DNA of 64,000 bases from Microglena sp. YARC (taxonomy: Eukaryota > Chlorophyta > Chlorophyceae > Chlamydomonadales > Chlamydomonadaceae), in assembly GCA_022414725.1 (NCBI GenBank), contig CM039462.1, forward strand, positions 175,996,721-176,060,720, in the 5' to 3' direction. Numbering within the stretch: the first letter of the stretch is position 1; each line of letters begins with the position of its first letter. The notes beneath the pieces are model-generated. The model was not told where the DNA came from. It did not search any database and saw only the letters and a list, made by a program, of their open reading frames with translations. Positions 27,031 through 37,103 of this stretch are shown here, piece by piece. The translations under genes were made by a program, and so were the position numbers.

Positions 27031-27633
27031 ATGATGAACCTGACCACCGTTTCCGAGATCTTGTCTGCTAAGAACCGCGAGTACGAGATCGCGCACTCGC
27101 GGTTGCTGCGTTCCCTGAACCTGGACCGCGAGGAGACCTCCCTTCGCTCCTACCTGACGCTCGTGAAGAACGACGTGACCGAATGGATTCGGCTCACCTC
27201 CATGGTCAACACCAAGCCTAAGACGGCTCTGATGTTCCTCCTGGAGCGTTCGGATGAGGTGCGCGCGGACATTGGTGAGACGGAGTGCGACGAGCTCGCC
27301 GAGATGGTGCGTCAGGCGTGGAAGCGTTTGCGCAAGCTGTGGTTGGTCGAGAAGCGTGCGAGGGCTTCTTCTTCTTCTGCTTCGCAGCAGTCGCCGTCAA
27401 ATAACGTTGACGGCAAGAGTCTCGAAGAAGCAAAAGAAGCCGCCGACGAATCTCTGGCCACCGAGATCACGGGGTTGCGTAACGTGATCGGCGTCCTGAA
27501 GTCCATTATCGAGGACGTGACCTGCCCCGATGCGACGGACGCGGAGAAGTTGCAGATGGTCGTGAAGGGCATGTTTTCCTTGATAGATAGCGGATGCGTC
27601 GGGGGCATCACATCAGCCCGATCGGAGGATTAA
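27031..27633 (+). CDS. Uncharacterised helical protein, 200 aa
   Basis: Start MMNLTTVSEILSAKNREYEI. The sequence is predicted helical throughout (TLVKNDVTEWIRLTSMVNTK, then DELAEMVRQAWKRLRKLWLV), with a Ser-rich linker at residues 110-120 and an Ala/Glu helix after it. No motif is recognised. It is followed within 50 bp by the recombinase gene on the same strand with its own TATAAA. Confidence 0.6.
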   Translation: MMNLTTVSEILSAKNREYEIAHSRLLRSLNLDREETSLRSYLTLVKNDVTEWIRLTSMVNTKPKTALMFLLERSDEVRADIGETECDELAEMVRQAWKRLRKLWLVEKRARASSSSASQQSPSNNVDGKSLEEAKEAADESLATEITGLRNVIGVLKSIIEDVTCPDATDAEKLQMVVKGMFSLIDSGCVGGITSARSED

Positions 27634-27639
27634 TATAAA
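27634..27639 (+). promoter_or_regulatory. TATAAA box upstream of the recombinase gene
   Basis: TTAATATAAAAAAG begins 1 bp after the preceding gene's stop and 42 bp before the ATG at 27681, so each gene appears to have its own promoter. Confidence 0.45.
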
Positions 27640-27680
27640 AAAGCGTCAACATTACAACGCCACAACAACTTGTAAGACGG

Positions 27681-29114
27681 ATGACAAAGAAGACTCCTCC
27701 TCCCTCTATTTCCCTAAACCAGTCCCCGAATGGTGATGATGATCCTGTCCTGTCCGAGTTCCGCTCATTCGCGGCGTCCGAAGGCGTGAGCGAGACCTCG
27801 ATCGCCAACTACATCAACCGCCTGTCCACGTTGAAAAATGCCATATTCCCAGACATGCAGAATTTGGAGAGGATCGTTCTTGGAGATTCGAAGAATAATA
27901 AGAATAATAAGAATAATAAGAATAATAATAATAATAAGAATAATAAGAATAATAAGAAGAAGAATAAGAAGAATAAGAAGGAGGAGGAGGAGGTTGTTGT
28001 TGTTGCACCGCCACCACCATCGTCGCGCCGACGTTCGACGGCGGGCCCGAAGAAGGCGCTTGAAGAAGACAGCGTACTCGATATCGACAGCGACAACAGC
28101 GTAAGCGAGCTCGACAACGTACGCGATATCGACGCTGCGTACGACGTGCTGCGCGCGCGGTACCCCAACATATCCACACGCCGGAACTTCCTGACCGCCA
28201 TCCTGGCCCTCCTGCGGCACACACCCTCCCTGCGCGACGACTCCCGCGCGGCGTCAGCGCGCGCTTGCTGGACGGAGTTCCACGGCCACGCCCGCGCGTT
28301 CCAGGAGTCCCGATACAAGCAGCACATGCCCTCCGCGCGGCAGCTCGAGAAGTACGTCGGTCTCGACCAGGTGGACGCCAAGTACCGCGAGCTGAAGAGG
28401 AGGAATGATGGACCCGACGACGAAGGGGGCGGTGGCGGCGCACACGCAACGCTGCCCGGTTCGCTGGACCTGCTGCTGCTGTCCTTCGTCCTCTCGATGC
28501 CCCCCAAGCGCGCAGACCTCGGCGCGCTGCGCATCTACGAGGACACAGACCCGCGTCTGCCGGAGGACAACTACCTGGTGCTGCGCCGCGCGGCGTCGTC
28601 ATCGGCGTCGTCGGCGTCGGCGTCGTTCACGGCCCGCGCGACCGCCTACATCGTGCTGAACAAGTACAAGACGGCCGCGTCCTACGGGCGCGTCGAGACG
28701 GACCTCCCCCCCAGCGCCACCGCGGACCTCATGGACAGCCTGCGCCACTGGCCGCGCGACTACGTGTTCGTGGCCCGCCGCGGAAAAGGCCGCCCGTTCG
28801 CCTCGAACAACGCGTACGGGCGCTGGGTGCAGAGCGTGTTCGCGCGCCTCTTTGGCCGCGCGACGGGCGTGACCATGCTGCGCCACATTTTCATCACCGA
28901 GAAGGTGGACGCGCGGTCCATGAACGACGACGAGCTGGAGGACATCGCGCGCCACATGCTGCACTTGACCGACCTCCAACGCAAGTACAAATGGGACCGC
29001 GAGAAGATCTGCCAGACGCTCGCGCACATGTGCGAGCAGTGCACCACGCCCAATCCCCCGCCGAAAAAGAACACGAAAAAGAAGGCCGCGTCCCCTCCTC
29101 CCCGAAAAAAATAA
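27681..29114 (+). CDS. Tyrosine-recombinase (integrase)-like protein
   Basis: The N-terminal part has a SAM-like helical core (DPVLSEFRSFAASEGVSETS) interrupted by an Asn/Lys run from AAT/AAG slippage. The catalytic domain begins around residue 265: SLDLLLLSFVLSMPPKRADL (first Arg), YIVLNKYKTAASYG (beta-hairpin Lys), VTMLRHIFITEKV (second Arg; the usual preceding His is Thr), and MLHLTDLQRKYKWD with the candidate nucleophilic Tyr. This layout matches the integrase-like tyrosine recombinases seen in giant viruses, virophages and polinton-like elements. It may resolve genomes or mobilise DNA. The C-terminus is a basic Pro/Lys tail. Confidence 0.7.
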   Translation: MTKKTPPPSISLNQSPNGDDDPVLSEFRSFAASEGVSETSIANYINRLSTLKNAIFPDMQNLERIVLGDSKNNKNNKNNKNNNNNKNNKNNKKKNKKNKKEEEEVVVVAPPPPSSRRRSTAGPKKALEEDSVLDIDSDNSVSELDNVRDIDAAYDVLRARYPNISTRRNFLTAILALLRHTPSLRDDSRAASARACWTEFHGHARAFQESRYKQHMPSARQLEKYVGLDQVDAKYRELKRRNDGPDDEGGGGGAHATLPGSLDLLLLSFVLSMPPKRADLGALRIYEDTDPRLPEDNYLVLRRAASSSASSASASFTARATAYIVLNKYKTAASYGRVETDLPPSATADLMDSLRHWPRDYVFVARRGKGRPFASNNAYGRWVQSVFARLFGRATGVTMLRHIFITEKVDARSMNDDELEDIARHMLHLTDLQRKYKWDREKICQTLAHMCEQCTTPNPPPKKNTKKKAASPPPRKK

Positions 29115-29196
29115 AATAGGTCGTCCGAATAATAAATTGTTTTTAAATATTACAACCACCACCACCACCCCCCCCCCCCACCACCCCCAAACAATT

Positions 29197-32100
29197 ATGG
29201 CGACCGGTATTCCCTTGGCGACACTGACGATAGCTCCGTCGTCAGGCTACCAGTTCACAAACTCCGCGGTCGGGGATTTGCTGATCCACGGCATCAACGG
29301 GGGGACCTCGCAAAAGATCCTCGTGGGAACGCAGAGCAATAACTACGCGCTCGTGTCCTTCGAGCAGACCGAGGTCACCGTGAGGGACGCCAAGCTGTCC
29401 CTGATGAACGAAGCCGGCGGGGTGCAGCTCTCCGCACTGGGGGACGTCATGTACACCACGGGGTCCATCGTCCCCGCATCCAGCTGCAACGTGGCCTTCG
29501 GGTCCGACGCAGCTCGATGGGACGCTATGTTCGTCAATAACCTCGCCCTTAGCGGCAAGGCCCAGCTGGGGTCCAACGTGTCACTCTCCAACGCCACAGG
29601 AGAGGCGAGCATCTGGTCCGAGGGGACCTTCGTGGGCATCAACAACCCCAACCCAACCCAGGCGCTCGACGTGAACGGCTCCGTCATCGTGAAGTCGAAC
29701 GTCGCCGTCGGCGAGGAGCTCGACGTAGGCCAGGCCGCCAGGCTGCAGAGCACCCTCTTTGTAGCAGGCGCCGCCACGCTCTCCAACACGTTGAGTGTGG
29801 TCGGCGCCGCCACTCTGGACGATACCTTGCTGGTGACGGGCGCCGCCACGCTCTCCAACTCTTTGAGTGTGGCCGGCGCCGCCGTCGTTGACGACACCCT
29901 CTTTGTGAGCGGAGCCGCCACGCTCTCCAACTCTTTGAGCGTGGTCGGCGCCGCCACTCTGCAAGATTCCTTGCTGGTCACCGGCGCCGCCACGCTCTCC
30001 AATTCTTTGAGTGTGGTCGGCGCCGCCACCCTGGAAAACACCCTGCTGGTGACCGGCGCCGCCACGTTCTCCAACGAGGTCGCGTTCGCGGACACCTCCA
30101 CCTTCCTCAGCAACGTGAAGGTCCTCGGGCAACTGAGCGTCGACACCGTCACCTACAACGTGAGCAACATCGTGGTCTTCGCGTCCGAGGAGCTGCGCAG
30201 CAACTTGCTGGTGGAGGGAGTCATGGACGTGCGCAGCAACGTGTTCGTGGGCGGCAAGACCGTCATGGACAACGACCTGACCGTGCAGAGCAACGTCTTC
30301 ATCCAGGGAGTGACCACCATGTCCAACGACCTGATCGTCACCGGCAACACGATGTTCGGCGGCGCGCAGTCGTTCGAAGGCGCCGTTGTCATCAAAGATA
30401 CGCTGGACGTCTCCAGCAACTTGACTGCGCGGGCCGGTCTCCAGGTGGACGGCGTGGCGTCCTTCTCCAACGACGTGTACGTGTCGAGCAACCTTGCGGT
30501 GGCCGGCGCCGGCACATTTGATGATACCCTCCTGGTAGCAGGCGCCGCCACGCTCTCCAACGCCTTAACTGTGGCCGGCGCCGCCGTCGTTGACGACACG
30601 CTCTTTGTGAGCGGCGCCGCCACGCTCTCCAACTCCCTGAGTGTGGCCGGAGCCGCCACCGTCAACAACACCATGCTGGTGACGGGCGCCGCCACGCTCT
30701 CCAACTCTTTGAGTGTGTACGGCCCCGCCAGCCTGCAAGACGGCATGTTGGTCATGGGCGCGTCCACGCTCTCCAACTCCTTGAGCGTGGCCGGCGCAGC
30801 CATCGTTGACAACACGCTCTTCGTGAGCGGCGCCGCCACGCTCTCCAACTCCTTGAGCGTGGCCGGAGCCGCCGCCGTTGACAACACGCTCTTCGAGAGC
30901 GGCGCCACCACGCTCTCCAACTCCTTGGGTGTGTACGGCCCCGCCAGCCTGCAGGACGACCTGCTGGTCATGGGCACGTCCACGCTCTCCAACTTGTTGA
31001 TGGTGGATGGCGCAACCACGCTGGACGATACCATGCTGGTGACCGGCGCCGCCACGCTCTCCAACTCGTTGATGGTGGCCGGCGCCGCCGCCGTTGACAA
31101 CACCCTGCTGGTGACGGGCGCTGCGACGCTCTCCAACTCCTTGAGTGTGGCCGGCGCCGCCACCGTTGACAACACGCTCTTCGTGAGCGGCGCCGCCACG
31201 CTCTCCAACTCTCTGAGCGTGTACGGCCCCGCCAGCATGCAGGACGACCTGCTGGTCATGGGCACGTCCAGGCTCTCCAACTCGTTGATGGTGGATGGCG
31301 CAACCACGCTGGACGATACCCTGCTGGTGACCGGCGCCGCCACGCTCTCCAACTCGTTGATGGTGGCCGGCGCCGCCGCCGTTGACAACACGCTCTTCGT
31401 GAGCGGCGCCGCCACGTTCTCCAACACCATGGCCGTGACAGACTCCGCCAGCTTCCTGAGCAACGTGACCATCCTGGGCAACCTGAGCAACATCGTGATC
31501 TACTCGTCCGAGGAGATCCGGAGCAACCTGTTGGTGGAGGGCATCTTGGACGTGAACAGCAACTTTATGGTCGAGGGAACCAGCACACTGTCCAACGAGC
31601 TGCACCTGTTCTTCTCGGCCACTCTGTACCACGGGGCGTCCACGGTGACGCTGAGCAACGCGGGCGGGGCCGCGAGCCTGTCCGCGAGCTCGAACAACTT
31701 CGGAATCAACATGCTCCCCTCCAGCAACGCGGAGTACACGCTGGACATCAACGGCGACGTGAACTTCTCCGGCCAGATCTTCCAGAACGGCGCCGTCTTC
31801 AGCGGCTGGAACTCGAACGAGTGGGGCAACTACATCAACTCGAACGCCGCCTTCAGCGGCCCCTCGACCGCCGACGACGCGCTGCTCGTGTACCAGGAGT
31901 CGTCCAACTCCGTGGCGGCCTTCTCCCTGAGCAACACATCGGGCAAGGTGTCCCTGTACTCATCGAACCAGTTCCTTGGGCTGGGCACCTCCAACCCCGC
32001 GCACGAGCTGGACGTGGAGGGCGCCGTGCGCGCGACCGAGGGAGTCTTCGTGAACAGCAACGAGTCCTTCTTCAGGGGCTTCCGCCCGGACTGCCGGGCC

Positions 32101-33474
32101 GGCGTGGCGGGCGCGTCCGTCTTCCGCGGGGACGTGTGGGCCGGCTCCACCACGTACACCGCCGGCACGGGCGTCATCAAGAACGTGCAGCTGCTGGGTA
32201 GCGGTGCGAGTGTCGACTCCCTTGCCGCCGATACCTCCGTCCCCGTCCTCGCCGACCGGCACCTCCCCGTCTCCTGGAACGAGCTGCTCACGTACGCTGC
32301 GGGCAACGTGGTGGCCGACAACCTGTTCGCGACCGGCGCCTCGATGGTCGACGGCTCCCTGTCCGTGATCGGGCGTCTGACCGGCAACGGCGCCTTGCTG
32401 GGGTCCGTGGTCGTGAGCGGCGGCCACTCCAACTTCCACACGGACGCGGGCTCCATCTCGTCCAACACCGCCGCCGTCCTCGCCGGCTCCTGGCCCATGG
32501 CCTCGTCCAACGCCGCCCTGGGGTCCGTCCTGTTCGAGGTGCACGGCGACGCCGCGCTGAACAGCTCCCTCGCGCTTCGCTCCAACGCGTTCGTGGGCGG
32601 CGCCCTGTACGTGGGCTCCAACATGAACTCGAACGCCCCTTCCCTGCACCCGCACGCGCTGGCCCCCGAGTTCTCCAACGTGCACCTGGACGTGCAGGGC
32701 GACGTGGTGGTCGAGGACGGGCTGTTCGTGCGCCTCACCGCGGCGTTCGACGGGCGCGTGGGCGTGGGCATCCACGCGCCCGAGTACCCCGTGCACGTGC
32801 AGAGCAGCGTGGACGGCGTGTCCCTGAACTGCTCCGCGAAGGTGGTGGCATCTGAGTTCGTCGTCTTCTCCGACGCGCGTATCAAGACGGGCGTGCAGCC
32901 CTACGTCTCTGACGACCTGATCGACCGCCTGTCCGTGAAGCGCTTCGAGTACGTGGACGCCGTGGAGCACCCCGGCTCCATGGTGGGGTTCATCGCGCAG
33001 GAGGTCGAGCGCGTGTCCCCCGAGTGCGTAAGCACGACGTCGGCCTTCGTGACCGACGTCTACCGCGCCCTGCCCGTCGTGGATCGACCCGAGACCGAGA
33101 CCGAGACCGAGACCGACACCAACTCCAGGGAGTGCGTGCTCTCGCTGGCAGGGTTGTCTCTGTCTGCCGAGACGGACGCGCGCATCGTGGCGGACGCCGT
33201 GCTCAAGTGCCGCCACGCCTTGGGCGGCGGGGCCTTCTTCGTGACCGTTCTGCGCCGCGAGGGTGACCGCGTGGCCGTGCTGCTGCCTACCTCGTTCGAA
33301 ACGGCCGCCGATGTTGAGGAAGTGTTCGTGCTGGGCACGCGCGTGGACGACTTCAAGATGGTCCGCTCCGACCAGATCAACGCGATCGCCGTCGCAACCC
33401 TGCAGAGCCAGAACAGGCGCATCGGCGCCCTGGAGGCCGAGATCCGCGCCCTCGCGGCCCGACACGAAAATTAG
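29197..33474 (+). CDS. Giant fibre protein with S74 chaperone, 1425 aa
   Basis: The start is the ATG at 29197 (MATGIPLATLTIAPSSGYQ), after a C-rich run. Residues about 180-770 are a long solenoid of roughly 18-residue units such as LSVAGAATLSNSLSVVGAAT with LDDTLLVTGAATLSN. A non-repetitive part follows, then a second set of phage-like strands. The C-terminus has VVFSDARIKTGVQPYVSDDL and MVGFIAQEVERVSPECV, a Peptidase_S74 intramolecular chaperone with the Ser-Asp cleavage site; it ends in a trimerising helix (NRRIGALEAEIRALAARHE). Likely a long trimeric virion fibre. The reverse strand is open across the repeats owing to base composition only. Confidence 0.87.
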   Translation: MATGIPLATLTIAPSSGYQFTNSAVGDLLIHGINGGTSQKILVGTQSNNYALVSFEQTEVTVRDAKLSLMNEAGGVQLSALGDVMYTTGSIVPASSCNVAFGSDAARWDAMFVNNLALSGKAQLGSNVSLSNATGEASIWSEGTFVGINNPNPTQALDVNGSVIVKSNVAVGEELDVGQAARLQSTLFVAGAATLSNTLSVVGAATLDDTLLVTGAATLSNSLSVAGAAVVDDTLFVSGAATLSNSLSVVGAATLQDSLLVTGAATLSNSLSVVGAATLENTLLVTGAATFSNEVAFADTSTFLSNVKVLGQLSVDTVTYNVSNIVVFASEELRSNLLVEGVMDVRSNVFVGGKTVMDNDLTVQSNVFIQGVTTMSNDLIVTGNTMFGGAQSFEGAVVIKDTLDVSSNLTARAGLQVDGVASFSNDVYVSSNLAVAGAGTFDDTLLVAGAATLSNALTVAGAAVVDDTLFVSGAATLSNSLSVAGAATVNNTMLVTGAATLSNSLSVYGPASLQDGMLVMGASTLSNSLSVAGAAIVDNTLFVSGAATLSNSLSVAGAAAVDNTLFESGATTLSNSLGVYGPASLQDDLLVMGTSTLSNLLMVDGATTLDDTMLVTGAATLSNSLMVAGAAAVDNTLLVTGAATLSNSLSVAGAATVDNTLFVSGAATLSNSLSVYGPASMQDDLLVMGTSRLSNSLMVDGATTLDDTLLVTGAATLSNSLMVAGAAAVDNTLFVSGAATFSNTMAVTDSASFLSNVTILGNLSNIVIYSSEEIRSNLLVEGILDVNSNFMVEGTSTLSNELHLFFSATLYHGASTVTLSNAGGAASLSASSNNFGINMLPSSNAEYTLDINGDVNFSGQIFQNGAVFSGWNSNEWGNYINSNAAFSGPSTADDALLVYQESSNSVAAFSLSNTSGKVSLYSSNQFLGLGTSNPAHELDVEGAVRATEGVFVNSNESFFRGFRPDCRAGVAGASVFRGDVWAGSTTYTAGTGVIKNVQLLGSGASVDSLAADTSVPVLADRHLPVSWNELLTYAAGNVVADNLFATGASMVDGSLSVIGRLTGNGALLGSVVVSGGHSNFHTDAGSISSNTAAVLAGSWPMASSNAALGSVLFEVHGDAALNSSLALRSNAFVGGALYVGSNMNSNAPSLHPHALAPEFSNVHLDVQGDVVVEDGLFVRLTAAFDGRVGVGIHAPEYPVHVQSSVDGVSLNCSAKVVASEFVVFSDARIKTGVQPYVSDDLIDRLSVKRFEYVDAVEHPGSMVGFIAQEVERVSPECVSTTSAFVTDVYRALPVVDRPETETETETDTNSRECVLSLAGLSLSAETDARIVADAVLKCRHALGGGAFFVTVLRREGDRVAVLLPTSFETAADVEEVFVLGTRVDDFKMVRSDQINAIAVATLQSQNRRIGALEAEIRALAARHEN
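29745..31430 (+). repeat. 54-bp-based coding repeats of the giant fibre gene
   Basis: GGCGCCGCCACGCTCTCCAA followed by CTCTTTGAGTGTGGCC occurs more than twenty times in two blocks (29745-30080 and 30490-31430). Higher-order groups (for example the GTGTACGGCCCCGCCAGCCT version) recur three times, showing block duplication. Confidence 0.85.
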
Positions 33475-33740
33475 GCATGCCAACCTCTGGCGACGCAAAC
33501 TTCAATGCATTTGCTGGAGGTGCAGGAGTCGGTGGCGGACATGACCTACCTAACAATGACTGCATCCAGAAACCAGCACTTACTCGGACCGGGACCTCTC
33601 CTCTGCTCTCACAATCGCAAGGCTGCACTCATGGAACTGTTGGGTCTAGGGAGACCGCTTCCGTTTTCCCGGTGCAAGACTGCGTGTTGTTGACGGGCTA
33701 CAACAAACATGATGGTGTTCCTCCACTGCCCCGTGAACAC
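33475..33740. other. Spacer with 49-bp direct repeat shared with 37370-37418
   Basis: No confident gene; an open frame 33477-33758 is unsupported. Bases 33495-33543 (GCAAACTTCAATGCATTTGC and following) recur with one mismatch at 37370-37418, so direct repeats enclose the two arrays and the zinc-finger gene. CCACTGCCCCGTG near 33724 also occurs in the MITE family (9508). Confidence 0.55.
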
Positions 33741-34516
33741 GTTGAAAATAGGGATTGATTGATGATTCTTATTTTTTTGTTGAAATAATTGTTGTTCCCC
33801 AGGTGGAGAGCCTTTTCAGAGGTGTTCATGTGAACACGTTTACAATAGGGATTGATTGATGATTCTGTTGAAATAATCGTTGTTCCCAAGATGGAGAGCC
33901 TTTTCAGAGGTGTTTATGTGAACACGTTTAAAATAGGGATTGATTGATGATTCTGTTGAAATAATTGTTGTTCCCAAGATGGAGAGCCTTTTCAGAGGTG
34001 TTCATGTGAACACGTTTAAAATAGGGATTGATTGATGACTCTTATTTTTTTGTTGAAATAATTGTTGTTCCCGAGATGGAGAGCCTTTTCAGAGGTGTTC
34101 ATGTGAACACGTTTAAAATAGGGATTGATTGATGATTCTTATTTTTTGTTGAAATAATTGTTGTTCCCGAGATGGAGAGCCTTTTCAGAGGTGTTCATGT
34201 GAAAACGTTTAAAATAGGGATTGATTGATGATTCTTATTTTTTGTTTAAATAATTGTTGTTCCCCAGGTGGAGAGCCTTTTCAGAGGTGTTCATGTGAAC
34301 ACGTTTAAAATAGGGATTGATTGATGATTCTTATTTTTTTGTTTAAATAATTGTTGTTCCCCAGGTGGAGAGCCTTTTCAGAGGTGTTCATGTGAACACG
34401 TTTAAAATAGGGATTGATTGATGATTCTGTTGAAATAATTGTTGTTCCCAAGATGGAGAGCCTTTTCAGAGGTGTTCATGTGAAAACGTTTAAAATAGGG
34501 ATTGATTGATGTGAGA
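33741..34516 (+). repeat. Array 1 of the 93-94 bp palindrome repeat, about 8 units
   Basis: Each unit reads GGGATTGATTGATGATTCTT, an A/T stretch with TTGAAATAATTGTTGTTCCC, then GATGGAGAGCCTTTTCAGAG and GTGTTCATGTGAACACGTTT. GTGTTCA-TG-TGAACAC is a perfect inverted repeat. Units vary by small indels in the T-run and by GTTGAAATAA/GTTTAAATAA. It faces array 2 in opposite orientation across the zinc-finger gene. Confidence 0.93.
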
Positions 34517-34637
34517 CATTCTCAGGCATTCTTCATACATTTTTTCGGTCAATCAAAAGAATTCATGGCGACCCGTTGTGGTTGACCAAGCATTGATCGA
34601 TGTAACAATGTATCAAACATAAGGGGGGTCTCTCCTC

Positions 34638-35492
34638 ATGAAGAAATGCACCATGGAGAAAAAAACACCCCCCTCCTGTTTGTTCGCGTGCGAGTTGTGT
34701 GACAAGCAGTTCATTAACCGGTATTCGAAGTCTTCACACAAGCGGAGGTCTCACCCCAAGGGAGCTGTTGATGTTGACTTCATGGAGAAGCGCATGGCGT
34801 ACCTCGAGAATCGGATCGATGAAATGGAAGCGGAACTGGAGGCGTTGAGGAAAAAACACACTTTCACAATCAACAACAGCTTCGGGTCGGCCACCAACAA
34901 CTATGTCGTTACATGCGAAAATTTCACCAACACCACCAACAACAACAACAACAACAATACTGCTCCAGCTGCTGCGGCGCTATCTCCTGCTGCGACGACA
35001 CCGATGGAGGACATGCACCCCTTCGGGGAGGAGGTCACGCCCGAGTCAGAGTTCCTCTCGGTCGCTCAATTCAAGGAGTGCGGGTACAACCTGGTCAAGC
35101 TGCTGCAGCTGTCGCACTTCAACCCCGCGCACCCGCAGTACATGAACATCATCATGGACCCCGCCTGCTACCAGCAGGCGTATGTGTACGGACGGGACCG
35201 CTGCTGGGCGAAGACGGACCTGCAAGACTCGCTGCTGCCGGTGCTCAGGAGCATCGTGCAGAGAATGAGCAGAGTGAACCCTGCAGAAGCAAGCAAGTAC
35301 AAGGACGACACCGCATTACTCCAGGGAGGCGCAGGCTCAGTCACATTCAGGGCCATGCAGGGAATGGCCATGCACAGCAGGACCTGCATCAGGGTCCTCT
35401 CGGAGAAGGGCGTGCCGCTGCCAGAGGAACTACTACGAACAACGCACTGGACAACAACAACAGAAAACAACAACGATTTTACAAAAGCCTGA
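34638..35492 (+). CDS. C2H2 zinc-finger and coiled-coil protein, 284 aa
   Basis: One N-terminal zinc finger is complete: CELCDKQFINRYSKSSHKRR followed by SH (C-x2-C ... H-x4-H type). A coiled coil follows (FMEKRMAYLENRIDEMEAEL), then an Asn-rich linker, then a conserved giant-virus type C-terminal domain (YNLVKLLQLSHFNPAHPQYM, then WAKTDLQDSLLPVLRSIVQR). The fold suggests a dimeric, sequence-specific DNA-binding protein. It is the only gene between two oppositely oriented arrays of a palindromic repeat, so it is a candidate binder of those repeats; this is inference only. Confidence 0.75.
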   Translation: MKKCTMEKKTPPSCLFACELCDKQFINRYSKSSHKRRSHPKGAVDVDFMEKRMAYLENRIDEMEAELEALRKKHTFTINNSFGSATNNYVVTCENFTNTTNNNNNNNTAPAAAALSPAATTPMEDMHPFGEEVTPESEFLSVAQFKECGYNLVKLLQLSHFNPAHPQYMNIIMDPACYQQAYVYGRDRCWAKTDLQDSLLPVLRSIVQRMSRVNPAEASKYKDDTALLQGGAGSVTFRAMQGMAMHSRTCIRVLSEKGVPLPEELLRTTHWTTTTENNNDFTKA

Positions 35493-35570
35493 ATATTGGT
35501 GGCCATGTTCAGATGGATATCAAGACAGTCGAGATTGGAGGGTCCTCCATGATGGGGATATCGACATCAA

Positions 35571-37000
35571 TCCCTATTTTAAACGTGTTCACATGAACAC
35601 CTCTGAAAAGGCTCTCCATCTCGGGAACAACAATTATTTCAACAAAAAATAAGAATCATCAATCAATCCCTATTTTAAACGTGTTCACATGAACACCTCT
35701 GAAAAGGCTCCCCATCTGGGGAACAACAATTATTTCAACAAAAAATAAGAATCATCAATCAATCCCTATTTTAAACGTGTTCACATGAACACCTCTGAAA
35801 AGGCTCCCCATCTGGGGAACAACAATTATTTCAACAAAAAAATAAGAATCATCAATCAATCCCTATTTTAAACGTGTTCACATGAACACCTCTGAAAAGG
35901 CTCCCCATCTGGGGAACAACAATTATTTCAACAAAAAATAAGAATCATCAATCAATCCCTATTTTAAACGTGTTCACATGAACACCTCTGAAAAGGCTCC
36001 CCATCTGGGGAACAACAATTATTTCAACAAAAAATAAGAATCATCAATCAATCCCTATTTTAAACGTGTTCACATGAACACCTCTGAAAAGGCTCCCCAT
36101 CTGGGGAACAACAATTATTTCAACAAAAAATAAGAATCATCAATCAATCCCTATTTTAAACGTGTTCACATGAACACCTCTGAAAAGGCTCCCCATCTGG
36201 GGAACAACAATTATTTCAACAAAAAATAAGAATCATCAATCAATCCCTATTTTAAACGTGTTCACATGAACACCTCTGAAAAGGCTCCCCATCTGGGGAA
36301 CAACAATTATTTCAACAAAAAAATAAGAATCATCAATCAATCCCTATTTTAAACGTGTTCACATGAACACCTCTGAAAAGGCTCCCCATCTGGGGAACAA
36401 CAATTATTTCAACAAAAAAATAAGAATCATCAATCAATCCCTATTTTAAACGTGTTCACATGAACACCTCTGAAAAGGCTCCCCATCTGGGGAACAACAA
36501 TTATTTCAACAAAAAATAAGAATCATCAATCAATCCCTATTTTAAACGTGTTCACATGAACACCTCTGAAAAGGCTCCCCATCTGGGGAACAACAATTAT
36601 TTCAACAAAAAATAAGAATCATCAATCAATCCCTATTTTAAACGTGTTCACATGAACACCTCTGAAAAGGCTCCCCATCTGGGGAACAACAATTATTTCA
36701 ACAAAAAATAAGAATCATCAATCAATCCCTATTTTAAACGTGTTCACATGAACACCTCTGAAAAGGCTCCCCATCTGGGGAACAACAATTATTTCAACAA
36801 AAAATAAGAATCATCAATCAATCCCTATTTTAAACGTGTTCACATGAACACCTCTGAAAAGGCTCCCCATCTGGGGAACAACAATTATTTCAACAAAAAA
36901 TAAGAATCATCAATCAATCCCTATTTTAAACGTGTTCACATGAACACCTCTGAAAAGGCTCTCCATCTGGGGAACAACAATTATTACAACAAAAAATAAG
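35571..37000 (-). repeat. Array 2 of the 93-94 bp palindrome repeat, about 15 units, inverted
   Basis: On the plus strand each unit is ATCAATCAATCCCTATTTTA, then AACGTGTTCACATGAACACC and TCTGAAAAGGCTCCCCATCT, then GGGGAACAACAATTATTTCA. It is the reverse complement of array 1. This array is the most homogeneous: units are almost identical apart from A-run length. It contains a second short palindrome, CCCCA-TC-TGGGG, that array 1 mostly lacks. Confidence 0.95.
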
Positions 37001-37002
37001 AA

Positions 37003-37103
37003 ATGGAGGGCGACCTGCCGATTCTCCAATTACGTACAATTTACAAAAAATATGAAATGGAGGGCGACCTGCCGAAAGCAAACGAGTCAACTGTTCCAAC
37101 CTT
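37003..37103 (+). pseudogene. 5' fragment of a desaturase (Kua/CarF-like) gene
   Basis: The frame starting MEGDLP is tandemly duplicated over 54 bp (ATG at 37003 and 37057) and reads on as MEGDLPKANESTVPTF. The last 30 bp (37074-37103, GAAAGCAAACGAGTCAACTG and onward) recur exactly at 43089-43118, where the reading continues into the histidine-rich desaturase part. The two fragments therefore look like one gene split by a 6-kb insertion. Downstream of 37103 this frame loses similarity. Confidence 0.6.

Noticed and set aside
30153..31493. 446-aa reverse-strand frame in the giant fibre gene
   Set aside because: It mirrors the repeat composition; the forward frame continues into the S74 domain.
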